From assembly GCA_024405515.1 (NCBI GenBank), contig JAKSOR010000009.1, positions 1 to 38,841 of the forward strand: a stretch of 38,841 nt of DNA, written 5' to 3'. Both the position numbers and the translations under genes were made by a program. The notes beneath the pieces were generated by a model. That model did not search any database, had not been told where the DNA came from, and saw only the letters and a program-made list of their open reading frames with translations. Below, piece after piece: positions 16,896-25,222 of this stretch (position 1 is the first letter of the stretch; every line of letters begins with the position of its first letter). Source of the stretch: Clostridia bacterium. GTDB taxonomy: Bacteria > Bacillota > Clostridia > Christensenellales > CAG-917.

Positions 16896-17484
16896 TTATG
16901 TACTCCTTCCTGATAAGTTTTATCAGCAGGTTCAGATTATTTTTTCTGTAAAGCGATGCAAGTCTTATCAGTTCATCAAAGTCACATGTTCCAAACTCTT
17001 CCTCATCGATTCGTTTGTCTTCGAACATAAGTTCTTTTAAATCCTTAATACTCCTTACCGGTGGCCACTTATACAGCGAGTCACATATGGCTTTTTCTTT
17101 TGTTGCTATTCTGCAGCCGTAGTAATCGCCGTCATATATTATCGTAAGTCCTTCCGAAAATAGATCTGCCGGAATATCAGAGAACTCAAACCTGCCGAAA
17201 TAATTGGTGAATGTTTTGTTTTTTCTCTGCATAAAGGAAGCTGAGGTAACTGCCACTACTCTTTCCGGAATTAATCCGTAATATGAAAGAGCATAATCAA
17301 AACTTATATAAGATGGTGACAAAATAGGCGCAGCAAGAAAAACCGGATCCGCATGTGCATTAGTCTCATAAAGGCCGCGGGTCAGTCTGATTATTGTCCC
17401 ATCAGATGCATCCCTTTTGATTTTATCAAGTGGATTGGCATAAATTGAGTACTTTTCTTTTAACATTTGAGTAGTATAAATCAT
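16888..17484 (-). CDS. AbiEi-type antitoxin and transcriptional regulator
   Basis: A 198-residue protein with an N-terminal winged-helix segment (residues 1-45, containing DGTIIRLTRGLYET) and a C-terminal antitoxin domain (ISFDYALSYYGLIPERVVAV at about 75-94, and the ATKEKAICDSLYKW segment), the pattern of AbiEi-family proteins. In this type IV system the antitoxin counteracts the toxin without binding it directly and represses its own promoter by binding inverted repeats. The ribosome site GGAG lies 9 bases before the ATG. It is the first gene of the two-gene module and ends inside the toxin gene. Confidence 0.87.
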   Translation of the reverse strand: MIYTTQMLKEKYSIYANPLDKIKRDASDGTIIRLTRGLYETNAHADPVFLAAPILSPSYISFDYALSYYGLIPERVVAVTSASFMQRKNKTFTNYFGRFEFSDIPADLFSEGLTIIYDGDYYGCRIATKEKAICDSLYKWPPVRSIKDLKELMFEDKRIDEEEFGTCDFDELIRLASLYRKNNLNLLIKLIRKEYINE

Positions 17485-17506
17485 ATTGTTTGCTCCATCA
17501 AATACA

Positions 17507-17542
17507 ATATTATTGGATTAAGAGGAGAAAGTCAACAATCCA
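17507..17542 (-). promoter_or_regulatory. AbiE promoter and candidate AbiEi operator
   Basis: Minus strand TTGACT (17530-17535), 17-base spacer, TAATAT (17507-17512). The hexamers TGGATT (17514-17519) and AATCCA (17537-17542) form an inverted repeat that brackets the -35 element, which fits autorepression by AbiEi. Confidence 0.6.
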
Positions 17543-17635
17543 TAACAACCAAATAGGCATTTTTCAGAAAATCAGTGAAAACTGAAATTTCAAGCCAATA
17601 TTCGACCTGGAAATTTCAATATCTGAAAATTAAAA

Positions 17636-17651
17636 CGTGCCTAGTGGCACG
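17636..17651 (-). terminator. Terminator after trmL
   Basis: CGTGCC (17636-17641) and GGCACG (17646-17651) pair around TAGT. On the minus strand the stem is followed by TTTTAATTTT, a reasonable intrinsic terminator for the PLC-mazG-dusB-trmL unit. Confidence 0.8.
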
Positions 17652-17657
17652 CCTTCA

Positions 17658-18149
17658 TTAAAACTTAGTCAAATGTCCTTTTTCAAGCAGTCCTGCGGCA
17701 TCCGTCTGTCTTACCGCTTCGTAGACAACAATTGCTACCGAATTAGACAGGTTCAAGCTTCTCGCTTCCTCTATCATAGGTATTCTTACCGCCTGACCGT
17801 AATTATCATGAAGCAACTCTTCAGGAAGTCCTCTTGTCTCCGGTCCGAACATAAAATAGTCTCCTTCTTTATAAGAAACCTTATCATACCTGATGGAACC
17901 TTTGGTTGTGAGATAATAAATATTCTCTTTGACTTCAGGATTCTTCTCATAAAATTCATCAATATTTTTATAAGTAATGACTTCTACAAGCGGCCAGTAA
18001 TCAAGGCCCGCTCTTTTAAGGTATTTATCCTCGATCTTAAATCCGAGAGGCTCAATTAAATGGAGTCTGCATCCGGTTGCTGCACATGTTCTTGCTATGT
18101 TACCTGTATTCTGAGGAATTTCAGGCTCAAATAAAACTACGTTAAACAA
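17658..18149 (-). CDS. trmL: tRNA (cytidine(34)-2'-O)-methyltransferase
   Basis: Methylates the ribose of the wobble base of tRNA-Leu isoacceptors with S-adenosylmethionine. The 163-residue length is exactly that of TrmL, the smallest SPOUT methyltransferase. Motifs: FEPEIPQNTGNIARTCAATG at residues 7-26, FGPETRGLPEEL near 100-111 and IPMIEEARSLNLSNSVAIVV near 123-142, which build the trefoil-knot cofactor site. It overlaps dusB by 8 bases; both act on tRNA, so co-expression makes sense. It is the last gene of its unit. Confidence 0.95.
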   Translation of the reverse strand: MFNVVLFEPEIPQNTGNIARTCAATGCRLHLIEPLGFKIEDKYLKRAGLDYWPLVEVITYKNIDEFYEKNPEVKENIYYLTTKGSIRYDKVSYKEGDYFMFGPETRGLPEELLHDNYGQAVRIPMIEEARSLNLSNSVAIVVYEAVRQTDAAGLLEKGHLTKF

Positions 18150-19071
18150 AATATTCCTCCACCACTCTGAAAATGTCGTCCAGTGTTTTTGCAGAAGTTG
18201 CTTCTTTCCTCACTGCTTTTGCCACCCTTGTGTTCTTTGCATAATAACAAAGATGCAGCTTCATTGCATTACAGACAGTTTCATCTCTGTAAAATTTTCT
18301 CAGTATTTCTATATGCTGATAGATAAGAGGTTTTTTAAGAACATTTACCGTATTTCCCCGGAGCTCCGAAAAAATCATCGGATTACCAAGAGCACCCCTT
18401 CCTATCATAAATCCGTCAGCACCGGTAATCTCACTTACCATTTCCAGTGACTTATAATCTGTAATATCACCGTTAGCAATAACCGGTATGCTGAGAGCGC
18501 TTTTAACATCCCTTGTTATGGTATGATCTGCTTCCCCTGAATAGAACTGTTCACGGTATCTTGCATGGACTGTCACAGCATCCGCACCGCCCTCTTCTGC
18601 AGCCAGTGCACACTCAACAGCAAGAGGTTTCCCCATCTCTATTCCTGCACGTATTTTGACCGTAACAGGCTTTTGTCCGCCCTCTTTGACTGCTTTAACT
18701 ACCTCTTTGATGAGTTCAGGGGATTTCATGAGTGCGCTGCCATCGCCATTGTTAAACACTTTTTTTACAGGACAACCCATATTGATATCTATAATATCGA
18801 ACGGCTTAAGCCTCTCATCTTTTGCAGCTTTATACATAAACTCAGGGTCTGAACCGAAGAGCTGAACAGCAACCGGGGACTCACCTTCCACCTTGTTAAG
18901 CAGATCCCTCGTCGATTCATTTTTATAGCAGAGTCCCTTGGCACTTACAAGTTCAGTGCATGTAAGGCCTGCCCCGAAAGAAGAGCATATTGCCCTGAAA
19001 CCGGCATCCGAGAACCCGGCAATAGGTGCAAAAAGAAGATTGGATTTAAGCTCTATATTACCTATTTTCAT
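18142..19071 (-). CDS. dusB: tRNA-dihydrouridine synthase
   Basis: Reduces specific uridines in the tRNA D-loop to dihydrouridine, using FMN and NADPH. The 309-residue protein has the TIM-barrel start LFAPIAGFSDAGFRAICSSF, the active-site loop INMGCPVKKVFNNGDGSALM with catalytic Cys100, the FMN-binding VTVHAR.R...Y.G segment, PVIANGDI and GFMIGRGALGNP. Closest to the DusB group of Firmicutes. The stop overlaps trmL and the start overlaps the end of mazG by 14 bases, showing tight translational coupling. Confidence 0.95.
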   Translation of the reverse strand: MKIGNIELKSNLLFAPIAGFSDAGFRAICSSFGAGLTCTELVSAKGLCYKNESTRDLLNKVEGESPVAVQLFGSDPEFMYKAAKDERLKPFDIIDINMGCPVKKVFNNGDGSALMKSPELIKEVVKAVKEGGQKPVTVKIRAGIEMGKPLAVECALAAEEGGADAVTVHARYREQFYSGEADHTITRDVKSALSIPVIANGDITDYKSLEMVSEITGADGFMIGRGALGNPMIFSELRGNTVNVLKKPLIYQHIEILRKFYRDETVCNAMKLHLCYYAKNTRVAKAVRKEATSAKTLDDIFRVVEEYFV

Positions 19072-20026
19072 TCTTCTTTACCTGGTTCCAGAATTCATCA
19101 AGTTCATCAAGAGAGAACTCTTTCATATCCTTCCCTGTCTTTTTCACAAGTTCTTCAACTCCGCTGAATCTTCTTAAAAATTTTACTGAGGCTTCCCTTA
19201 AAGCGATTTCAGGCTCAACTTTATAGAATCTTAACACATTGACGACTGCAAAGAGTAAATCGCCGCATTCTTCCTCAAGATGTTCCCTGTCAGCATTTTT
19301 TACTTCCTCAAGTTCTTCAATGACTTTCTCAAGTGCTCCGTCCACGCTAGGCCAGTCAAAGCCGGACTTCTTCGCAAGTTTCTGGATTTTCTCAGCATAT
19401 AAAAGTGACGGGAGATTTGAAGGAACTCTTGTCATTGCATCAGTTACCGATTCATATTTCTTTTCTTTTTTCTTGGCCTCGTTCCAGAACTTTAATGCTT
19501 CCTCAGGATTTGATGCATGATTCTCACCGAATATATGTGTATGACGGTCTATAAGTTTTCTGCAGAGATTTGTAAACATTGTATAGTAGTCAAACTCACC
19601 ATTCTTTTCCGCTATCTGCGTATGGAATGCAGCCTGCATAAGGACATCCCCTGCTTCTTCCTGCATCATAAGGGCATCTTTCTTATCTATGGCCTCTAAA
19701 AGCTCATATGCCTCTTCTATAAGGTTGATTCTTATAGATTCATGAGTCTGTGCTCTGTCCCATTCGCATCCGTCCGGTGCCATAAGTCTTTTTAAGATTG
19801 TTACAAAATCGGAAAAGTCAAAGGACTTACATTCAAGAAAACCCATTCCGTCAAAAATTATGCTGCCTTCTTCCTTTTTGTATGGTATATCCCCGTAGAT
19901 TTTTGCTGCATGCTTTAAGACTTCCTCTTCGTTTTTCACATCAACAATAATAAGAGGGATTCTCTTATTCACAAAATCTGTCTCTAAAAAATCTTTTTCT
20001 GTATACTGCTGAAATGACCCTGTCAT
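19058..20026 (-). CDS. mazG: Nucleoside triphosphate pyrophosphohydrolase with extra N-terminal segment
   Basis: Hydrolyses nucleoside triphosphates, including damaged ones, to monophosphate and pyrophosphate. The 322-residue protein has two all-alpha MazG domains: the first with LIEEAYELLEAI and EEAGDVLMQAAFH (residues about 105-137), the second with VIEELEEVK and EEECGDLLFAVVNVLRF (about 230-265); the EExxE and ExxD metal ligands are present in both. The first 85 residues are additional compared with E. coli MazG (263). Their pattern (RIPLIIVDVKNEEEVLKHAA, then KIYGDIP) resembles the end of the tetrapyrrole-methylase domain of YabN-type fusion proteins, without the SAM-binding part. It follows the PLC gene by 3 bases and overlaps dusB. 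Confidence 0.93.
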   Translation of the reverse strand: MTGSFQQYTEKDFLETDFVNKRIPLIIVDVKNEEEVLKHAAKIYGDIPYKKEEGSIIFDGMGFLECKSFDFSDFVTILKRLMAPDGCEWDRAQTHESIRINLIEEAYELLEAIDKKDALMMQEEAGDVLMQAAFHTQIAEKNGEFDYYTMFTNLCRKLIDRHTHIFGENHASNPEEALKFWNEAKKKEKKYESVTDAMTRVPSNLPSLLYAEKIQKLAKKSGFDWPSVDGALEKVIEELEEVKNADREHLEEECGDLLFAVVNVLRFYKVEPEIALREASVKFLRRFSGVEELVKKTGKDMKEFSLDELDEFWNQVKKNENR

Positions 20027-20029
20027 AAT

Positions 20030-21058
20030 TTACCTGGTTAAGTTATTTAATATTGCTGTGTATTTGTCCATATCTTTAACAATACCTTTGGATAAGTTAA
20101 GTTTTAACGTAATTCCTGTTTTCGAAGGGCTTACATAATCCCTCATAACGATATTAATATGTTTAAGATCCTCGCTGGTATTTAAAGACTCAATAAACTC
20201 GTTCATATTCTTCTCGTTCTGGGCTTCTCTGTATTTAGGTCCCATGATAATAATCGCATCAGTCAGCTGACACTGAAGAACGAAAAGACCGCCATCACTG
20301 TTTTTAGCCATATCTATGTATTTCGGGATAGATGTGCTTATGTATTTTTCGGACGGCTTACCATTTTCTGCAGAAAAATAATATGAGTTAAGAGTTGACC
20401 CGGCTCTTGTACCCTCGTCATTGTTCCTTGAAAAAACATATGTCTTTTCTCTCTGTTTGTCCTCGACTCCCCAGTATATAAGAGCTTTTCCTCTTACATC
20501 CTTAAGTTTTAAGGTTTTAATGAAAGTAAGTTCATCAATTCCGGCTGTGTTATCCACCATCTTCCCTGCAAGTTTTTCCTCAAGAAGGGCAATTACCTTT
20601 TCTTCCGAGCCACCCTTGAAATGCTGGAAATCAAGAATAAGGAATTCACTTGGATTATTATCTAAAAATGCTGCAATATCTTCGATAACAGGTTCTCCAG
20701 GAAGTCCGTTTGTCGGTCCGTGGAAAACTCTGAGTTCGCCTTTAACAAGGCCTATACGTATATCAAAATATCTTGTCCCGCATAAAAGCTGGTCCTTAAT
20801 CTCCCTGCTCTGAGTCTCGGAGTGCCATGCCATTGTATATGTACCGCTGTCATGTGAACCCGGGATAACAATATCAGTTATTAATGTATCATCATTAATA
20901 TACTGCATCCATGAAGATAATTCCTCACAAGGAAGTGAATCATCATTAATTGTCGCTGCAACGCCGTTTGCTGCACCGAGAACTATTCCCAGCACAAAGA
21001 AAATTACAAATAATACTGCCAGTGTGACAAGCACACCCTTTAAACCTTTCTGTCCCAT
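20030..21058 (-). CDS. Membrane-anchored phosphatidylinositol-specific phospholipase C-X domain protein
   Basis: From the ATG at 21058 the protein has 342 residues: MGQKG, a membrane segment at residues 8-30, and an extracellular PI-PLC-X barrel. The two catalytic histidines are visible, His69 in IPGSHDSGTY and His113 in RVFHGP, and DIRI near 99-102 and LDFQHF support the fold. Such enzymes cleave phosphatidylinositol or glycosylated relatives at the cell surface. An upstream in-frame ATG (21094) would add MKCFFNISIIYF, but the -10 element lies in that stretch, so 21058 is preferred; the start is then nearly at the transcript end and has no ribosome site. First gene of the unit with mazG, dusB and trmL, to which it has no obvious functional link. 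Confidence 0.85.
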   Translation of the reverse strand: MGQKGLKGVLVTLAVLFVIFFVLGIVLGAANGVAATINDDSLPCEELSSWMQYINDDTLITDIVIPGSHDSGTYTMAWHSETQSREIKDQLLCGTRYFDIRIGLVKGELRVFHGPTNGLPGEPVIEDIAAFLDNNPSEFLILDFQHFKGGSEEKVIALLEEKLAGKMVDNTAGIDELTFIKTLKLKDVRGKALIYWGVEDKQREKTYVFSRNNDEGTRAGSTLNSYYFSAENGKPSEKYISTSIPKYIDMAKNSDGGLFVLQCQLTDAIIIMGPKYREAQNEKNMNEFIESLNTSEDLKHINIVMRDYVSPSKTGITLKLNLSKGIVKDMDKYTAILNNLTR

Positions 21059-21065
21059 AAAATAT

Positions 21066-21094
21066 ATTATACTAATATTGAAGAAGCACTTCAA
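21066..21094 (-). promoter_or_regulatory. Promoter of PLC-mazG-dusB-trmL, leaderless
   Basis: Minus strand TTGAAG (21089-21094), 17-base spacer, TATAAT (21066-21071). The ATG at 21058 begins 7 bases after the -10 element, so the mRNA should start at or one base before the start codon. The -35 element is inside the preceding terminator stem. Confidence 0.65.
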
Positions 21095-21107
21095 CCTGAA
21101 GTGCTTC
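21083..21107 (-). terminator. Terminator of the xpt-bmp-nup unit
   Basis: GAAGCACTTCA (21083-21093) pairs perfectly with TGAAGTGCTTC (21097-21107), 11 bp with a three-base loop, 22 bases past the nupC stop. The T-run is short (TTCAATATT). Confidence 0.75.
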
Positions 21108-21129
21108 CTTGATTAATTTTGCGATATCT

Positions 21130-22083
21130 TTATCTGTCTTCTCTGAAATACGGAAGTCCGAGGGCCGCCGGAGGCTGTGTCTCTTTCTTATTAAAGAATG
21201 AAATGATGATAAGAGTAAGTGCTGTAACTGCATACGGAACAATCTTTATAAGTTCTTTATCTGCAAAGTCAACACCGGTGATATAGTTCGGAAGAATATA
21301 TAAAAGTCCGAAAACGAATGAGCCGATGATTGCGATATTCGGTCTCCAGAGTGAGAAAATAACGAGTGCAACTGCGAGCCATCCCATTGCATCGATAACA
21401 TATTCAAGAGAACCACGTGTACAGTCCAGGAGATAGAATGCTCCGCCTATTCCGGCAATTCCGGCGCCGACAATACATGCTACATATTTATATCTGATAA
21501 CATTGATACCGGCTGCATCTGCTGCTGCAGGATTTTCACCGATAGCTGCAAGAGAAAGACCAACCCTTGTCTTTTTAAGAATGATTGCCATAACAACTGC
21601 AATAACTATTGCAAGATAAACAAGAGTTCCGTGTGATAAGAAAATTGTGGAGAACCCGTCTGTTCCGACACCCGCTCCGAACATTGGCGTTGTAAATGCT
21701 TTACTTGCCTTATAGAAAGTAGTACCGGCTTTTGCCATAGCAGATCCCCAGAAACCAAGAGCACCTGCACCGAATGTTGTAAGAGTAAGACCTGTAACAT
21801 TCTGGTTGCATCTTAATGTAATTGTAAAGAATCCGTATAATGCTCCTGCAAGGCCACCGAAGAGGAAAGCAAACAAAACGGCCATAATAATGATTAATGC
21901 ATTAGGCATTCCTGCCTGCCAGCCGAGATTTGCTCCCATACATCCGCCGATAGCACCGATACACATAATACCAGGGATACCAAGATTAAGGTGTCCGGAT
22001 TTTTCTACAAGTATTTCACCTGCTGAACCATAGAGGAATACTGCGCCGAATCTAATTGCCTGTGTAACTAATGTGACAAACAT
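21130..22083 (-). CDS. nupC: Nucleoside ABC transporter permease (NupC/YufQ type)
   Basis: A 317-residue inner-membrane permease with about eight to ten hydrophobic segments. The start ...GAVFLYGSAGEILVEKSGHLNLGIPGIMCIGA is the hallmark of the second permease of BMP-dependent nucleoside importers, and GENPAAADAAGINVIRYKYVA near residues 180-200 is the ATPase-coupling loop typical of the branched-chain/simple sugar permease superfamily. It forms a heterodimer with NupB and imports purine or pyrimidine nucleosides. The ATG follows the nupB stop directly with no gap. Last gene of the unit. Confidence 0.92.
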   Translation of the reverse strand: MFVTLVTQAIRFGAVFLYGSAGEILVEKSGHLNLGIPGIMCIGAIGGCMGANLGWQAGMPNALIIIMAVLFAFLFGGLAGALYGFFTITLRCNQNVTGLTLTTFGAGALGFWGSAMAKAGTTFYKASKAFTTPMFGAGVGTDGFSTIFLSHGTLVYLAIVIAVVMAIILKKTRVGLSLAAIGENPAAADAAGINVIRYKYVACIVGAGIAGIGGAFYLLDCTRGSLEYVIDAMGWLAVALVIFSLWRPNIAIIGSFVFGLLYILPNYITGVDFADKELIKIVPYAVTALTLIIISFFNKKETQPPAALGLPYFREDR

Positions 22084-23205
22084 TTATTTTTCCTCCTTTG
22101 CTTCTGCTAATTTTGCTGGTGCTTTTTCTTTTTTTGTGTTCTTTTTAAATACAACTTTGTAGTTTACAAAGAATTCAACAGCAATGATAAAGAAGAAGAA
22201 TATACCAGTCATGACATCCGGATATGAGGCTCCGAGTCTTGCATAGTTGCCTACCTCTGAGGCACCGTGATCAATGAATGATACTGAGAATGATGCAACA
22301 GCCATAAGAATCGGGTTAAACTGAGCAAGCCATGAAATAAGAACCCCTACGAATCCTCTGCCTCCAACAGTTGAAGAGCTGTGGATCGAATGGTTTGTTG
22401 CACTTACAAGTAAGAAACCTGCAAGTCCGCAGAGAATACCGCAAAGAACAAGTGTTCTGATAATAACTTTTTTGGAATTGATACCAATATACTTTGCTGT
22501 ATTAAGGCTCTCACCGACAACTGTTATTTCATATCCGTGTTTTGAGTATTTAAGATAAACTGCCATCAAGATTGTTACAACGATAACAACGATAATCTTT
22601 AATAAGAATTCATTTCCTGCAATCGGATTGACAACACCCGAGTTAAATGTAAGAGTTCCTGTTCCGGTTGATGCAACGCTCTTGATAAAATATTCCGTGA
22701 GACATACTGCAATGTAGTTCATCATAAGAGTTAACAGCGTTTCATTTGTATTCCATTTCGCTTTTAAAAGAGCCGGTATAACAGACCAAACAACACCGAA
22801 TACAAGTGCTAACACGAGTGAGAGGAAGATTGTAAGACCATCACTTGATGTACCGCCCATAAAGTTAACAATAACCGCACAGCCGAGAGCTCCCATAAGG
22901 ATCTGACCCTCGCCGCCGATATTCCAGAACTTCATCTTAAAGCACGGAGTAACAGCAAGAGCAACCAAAAGGAGAAGAGCAGTATCATGGAAAGTATTCC
23001 AAGTGTTTCTGGATGTTCCGAAAATACCTTCAAAGAAATGTTTGAAGAAATATCCGAGTGATTTATCGGTGATAAGTGATGTTACTACAGCACATACAAA
23101 AACAGAAACGACAAAAGCGGCCAGTCTTAAAAGCATAGCTTTCCACTTAGGGAATTCTGTTCTTTTTGTTAAATGTAAAAGAGGTTCATGCGTTGTCTTA
23201 GTCAT
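22084..23205 (-). CDS. nupB: Nucleoside ABC transporter permease (NupB/YufP type)
   Basis: A 373-residue permease: cytoplasmic N-terminus, about ten membrane segments, and a lysine/alanine-rich cytoplasmic tail (KKNTKKEKAPAKLAEAKEEK). Diagnostic pieces are FWNIGGEGQILMGALGC near residues 90-106, WNTNETLLTLMMNYIAV near 150-166 and GESLNTAKYIGINSKKVII, the coupling loop, near 230-248. It pairs with NupC. It overlaps nupA by 8 bases and abuts nupC, so the three transporter genes are translated together. Confidence 0.93.
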   Translation of the reverse strand: MTKTTHEPLLHLTKRTEFPKWKAMLLRLAAFVVSVFVCAVVTSLITDKSLGYFFKHFFEGIFGTSRNTWNTFHDTALLLLVALAVTPCFKMKFWNIGGEGQILMGALGCAVIVNFMGGTSSDGLTIFLSLVLALVFGVVWSVIPALLKAKWNTNETLLTLMMNYIAVCLTEYFIKSVASTGTGTLTFNSGVVNPIAGNEFLLKIIVVIVVTILMAVYLKYSKHGYEITVVGESLNTAKYIGINSKKVIIRTLVLCGILCGLAGFLLVSATNHSIHSSSTVGGRGFVGVLISWLAQFNPILMAVASFSVSFIDHGASEVGNYARLGASYPDVMTGIFFFFIIAVEFFVNYKVVFKKNTKKEKAPAKLAEAKEEK

Positions 23206-25120
23206 TTACAGTTTCCTCCTTTTCAGTTATTTCATCGGTAAACATTTCTACCTTTTCCGGCATAGATGTCATTAAAAGACCAATTTCTTCTTTTGTTGTA
23301 TTTCTTGCGTCCACCATGCCACTGACTTTACCGCCGCAAAGAACAAGGATTCTGTCACAAAGACCGAGAAGTACGTCTAAATCTTCTCCTACGAAAATTA
23401 CAGCAACTCCTTTTTCCTTCTGCCTGTTAAGGATATTATAGATAGCATATGAAGAGTTAATATCGAGTCCTCTTACAGGATATGCAGCCATAAGAACCTT
23501 TGGCGATGATGCTATTTCACGTCCTACGAGAACCTTCTGTACGTTTCCTCCTGAAAGTCTTCTGACCGGTGTCATATCACTCGGGGTTACGACTTCAAGT
23601 TCCTCAATAATTTTATCTGCAAGTTCCTTCGGTTTTTTACGGTTTACGAAGATGGATTTGCCTTTTCTGTAGCTTCTGAGTGCCATATTATCAACGATAC
23701 TCATATTGCCGACAAGTCCCATGCTGAGACGGTCTTCAGGAACAAATGATAATTTGATTCCGAGTTCTCTGATCTCAAGCGGAGTCCTGTCTCTTAAATC
23801 AATGACTTCATCTTCATAGAAAAGAATCTGTTCTTTGTTTACGAGTTCAGTTAACTCTTTGTTAGACTTATGTGAAAGATCTACCTGTGTTCCGTCAGGA
23901 TAATGGAAAAATCCTCTCTTTGCGAGATCCCTGATCTGAGCAATATTCTTGTGATAGAATGTAACAGGTTTGTTTTCTTTCGGATTATAGAATGTGATAT
24001 CACCATCAACAACTTTCTGAAGGCCTGCAATACCTTCAAGGAGTTCTTTCTGACCGTTTCCGGAAATACCGGCTACACCGAGAATCTCGCCGCCGTTAAT
24101 ATTGAATGTAGCTTTATCTATGGCTGTCATTCCTTCTTTGTTAAGAACTGTGAGATTATTAATAACAAGACGAGGTTTTGCATTTTCAGGGATGGTCCTT
24201 TCGATATTAAGTTCTATCTTTCTGCCGACCATCATTTCCGTGAGTTCTTTTTCGCTTGTTTCGGATGTTTTTACAGTTCCGATATGTTCGCCCTTTCTTA
24301 ATACGGCGACACGGTCACTGATTTCCATAACCTCATTAAGTTTATGAGTGATAATGATAATTGACTTACCATCCTCTCTCATCTTACGGATAACGTTGAA
24401 AAGTTTCTGAATTTCCTGCGGAGTAAGAACGGCCGTAGGTTCATCTAAAATAAGGATATCAGCACCACGGTATAAAACCTTGATGATTTCAACAGTCTGC
24501 TTTTCACTGACGGACATCTCATAAATCTTTTTCTTAAGATTAATCTCGAATCCGTATTTGGATGCAATTTCCTGTAATACCTTGATTCTGTTCTTGGAAA
24601 GATGATTGAATTTGATTTTCTTTCCGAGCTTTATCAATGGAAGAACTGAGCTCTTTGCTTTTGTTCTGATTCTTTCTGCCTTAATATCTCCCTTCCTGAT
24701 TGTTTTTACAGGATGATGAGGATCGTCCGGATCAATAACAACATTCACCGTATTAAGATCAGCTTTTAATTTTTCTCTTTCTTCAGTAACGCTGAACTTA
24801 GGCATCTTTTCGCCTAAAATGATATTGTCTGCAGCGGTAAATAAATCAACAAGTTTGAAATGCTGATGTACCATACCGATTTTGTTCGCAAACGCATCAA
24901 CTGGTGATTTGATAACAACTTCCTTGCCGTTAACCAAAATCTGACCGCTGTCCGGATAATAAATGCCTGCAATCATATTCATAAGTGTTGTTTTTCCGCT
25001 GCCGTTTTCTCCTAGCAGTGAAAGAACCTCACCTTTTTCGATTCCCAGACTTACATTCTTATTGGCAATAACCTTTGTGCCGAATGCTTTTGTAATGTTT
25101 TTTAATTCTACTGCGTACAT
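23198..25120 (-). CDS. nupA: Nucleoside ABC transporter ATPase with two nucleotide-binding domains
   Basis: From the ATG at 25120 (MYAVELKNITKAFG) the protein has 640 residues, more than the usual 510 or so. Domain 1: Walker A GENGSGKTT at 38-46, Q-loop MVHQHFKL, a degenerate signature MSVSEKQ at 202-208 and Walker B ILILDEPTA. Domain 2: degenerate Walker A GISGNGQKEL, signature LSGGNVQK, VPEDRLSMGLV. Such asymmetry is normal for the sugar/nucleoside ATPases. The extra length comes from charged insertions at about 108-178 in domain 1 and about 55 residues in domain 2 (after ENKPVTFYHK). An upstream in-frame start would add 23 residues that lack family similarity. There is no ribosome site before the chosen ATG. 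Confidence 0.93.
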   Translation of the reverse strand: MYAVELKNITKAFGTKVIANKNVSLGIEKGEVLSLLGENGSGKTTLMNMIAGIYYPDSGQILVNGKEVVIKSPVDAFANKIGMVHQHFKLVDLFTAADNIILGEKMPKFSVTEEREKLKADLNTVNVVIDPDDPHHPVKTIRKGDIKAERIRTKAKSSVLPLIKLGKKIKFNHLSKNRIKVLQEIASKYGFEINLKKKIYEMSVSEKQTVEIIKVLYRGADILILDEPTAVLTPQEIQKLFNVIRKMREDGKSIIIITHKLNEVMEISDRVAVLRKGEHIGTVKTSETSEKELTEMMVGRKIELNIERTIPENAKPRLVINNLTVLNKEGMTAIDKATFNINGGEILGVAGISGNGQKELLEGIAGLQKVVDGDITFYNPKENKPVTFYHKNIAQIRDLAKRGFFHYPDGTQVDLSHKSNKELTELVNKEQILFYEDEVIDLRDRTPLEIRELGIKLSFVPEDRLSMGLVGNMSIVDNMALRSYRKGKSIFVNRKKPKELADKIIEELEVVTPSDMTPVRRLSGGNVQKVLVGREIASSPKVLMAAYPVRGLDINSSYAIYNILNRQKEKGVAVIFVGEDLDVLLGLCDRILVLCGGKVSGMVDARNTTKEEIGLLMTSMPEKVEMFTDEITEKEETVND

Positions 25121-25146
25121 AAATATAATAGTCTTATAAATACAAT

Positions 25147-25212
25147 TACGGACTATACGGTCCGTAGTTGAAAACACTGATAAATACACCCTGCCCTAAA
25201 AGGGCAAGGTGT
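25147..25212 (-). terminator. Two hairpins between bmp and nupA
   Basis: The first hairpin met by the transcript, 25186-25212, has 12 pairs (one G-T) with a three-base loop and a short T-run: a partial terminator after bmp. The second, TACGGAC (25147-25153) with GTCCGTA (25160-25166), lies 26 bases before nupA. Together they would make the binding protein more abundant than the membrane complex. Confidence 0.7.
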
Positions 25213-25222
25213 AAAAGTTTAA

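Noticed and set aside
17581..17625. Two GAAATTTC palindromes between AbiE and trmL as an attachment or repeat site
   Set aside because: Eight-base AT-rich palindromes are expected by chance at this composition and nothing else suggests integration.
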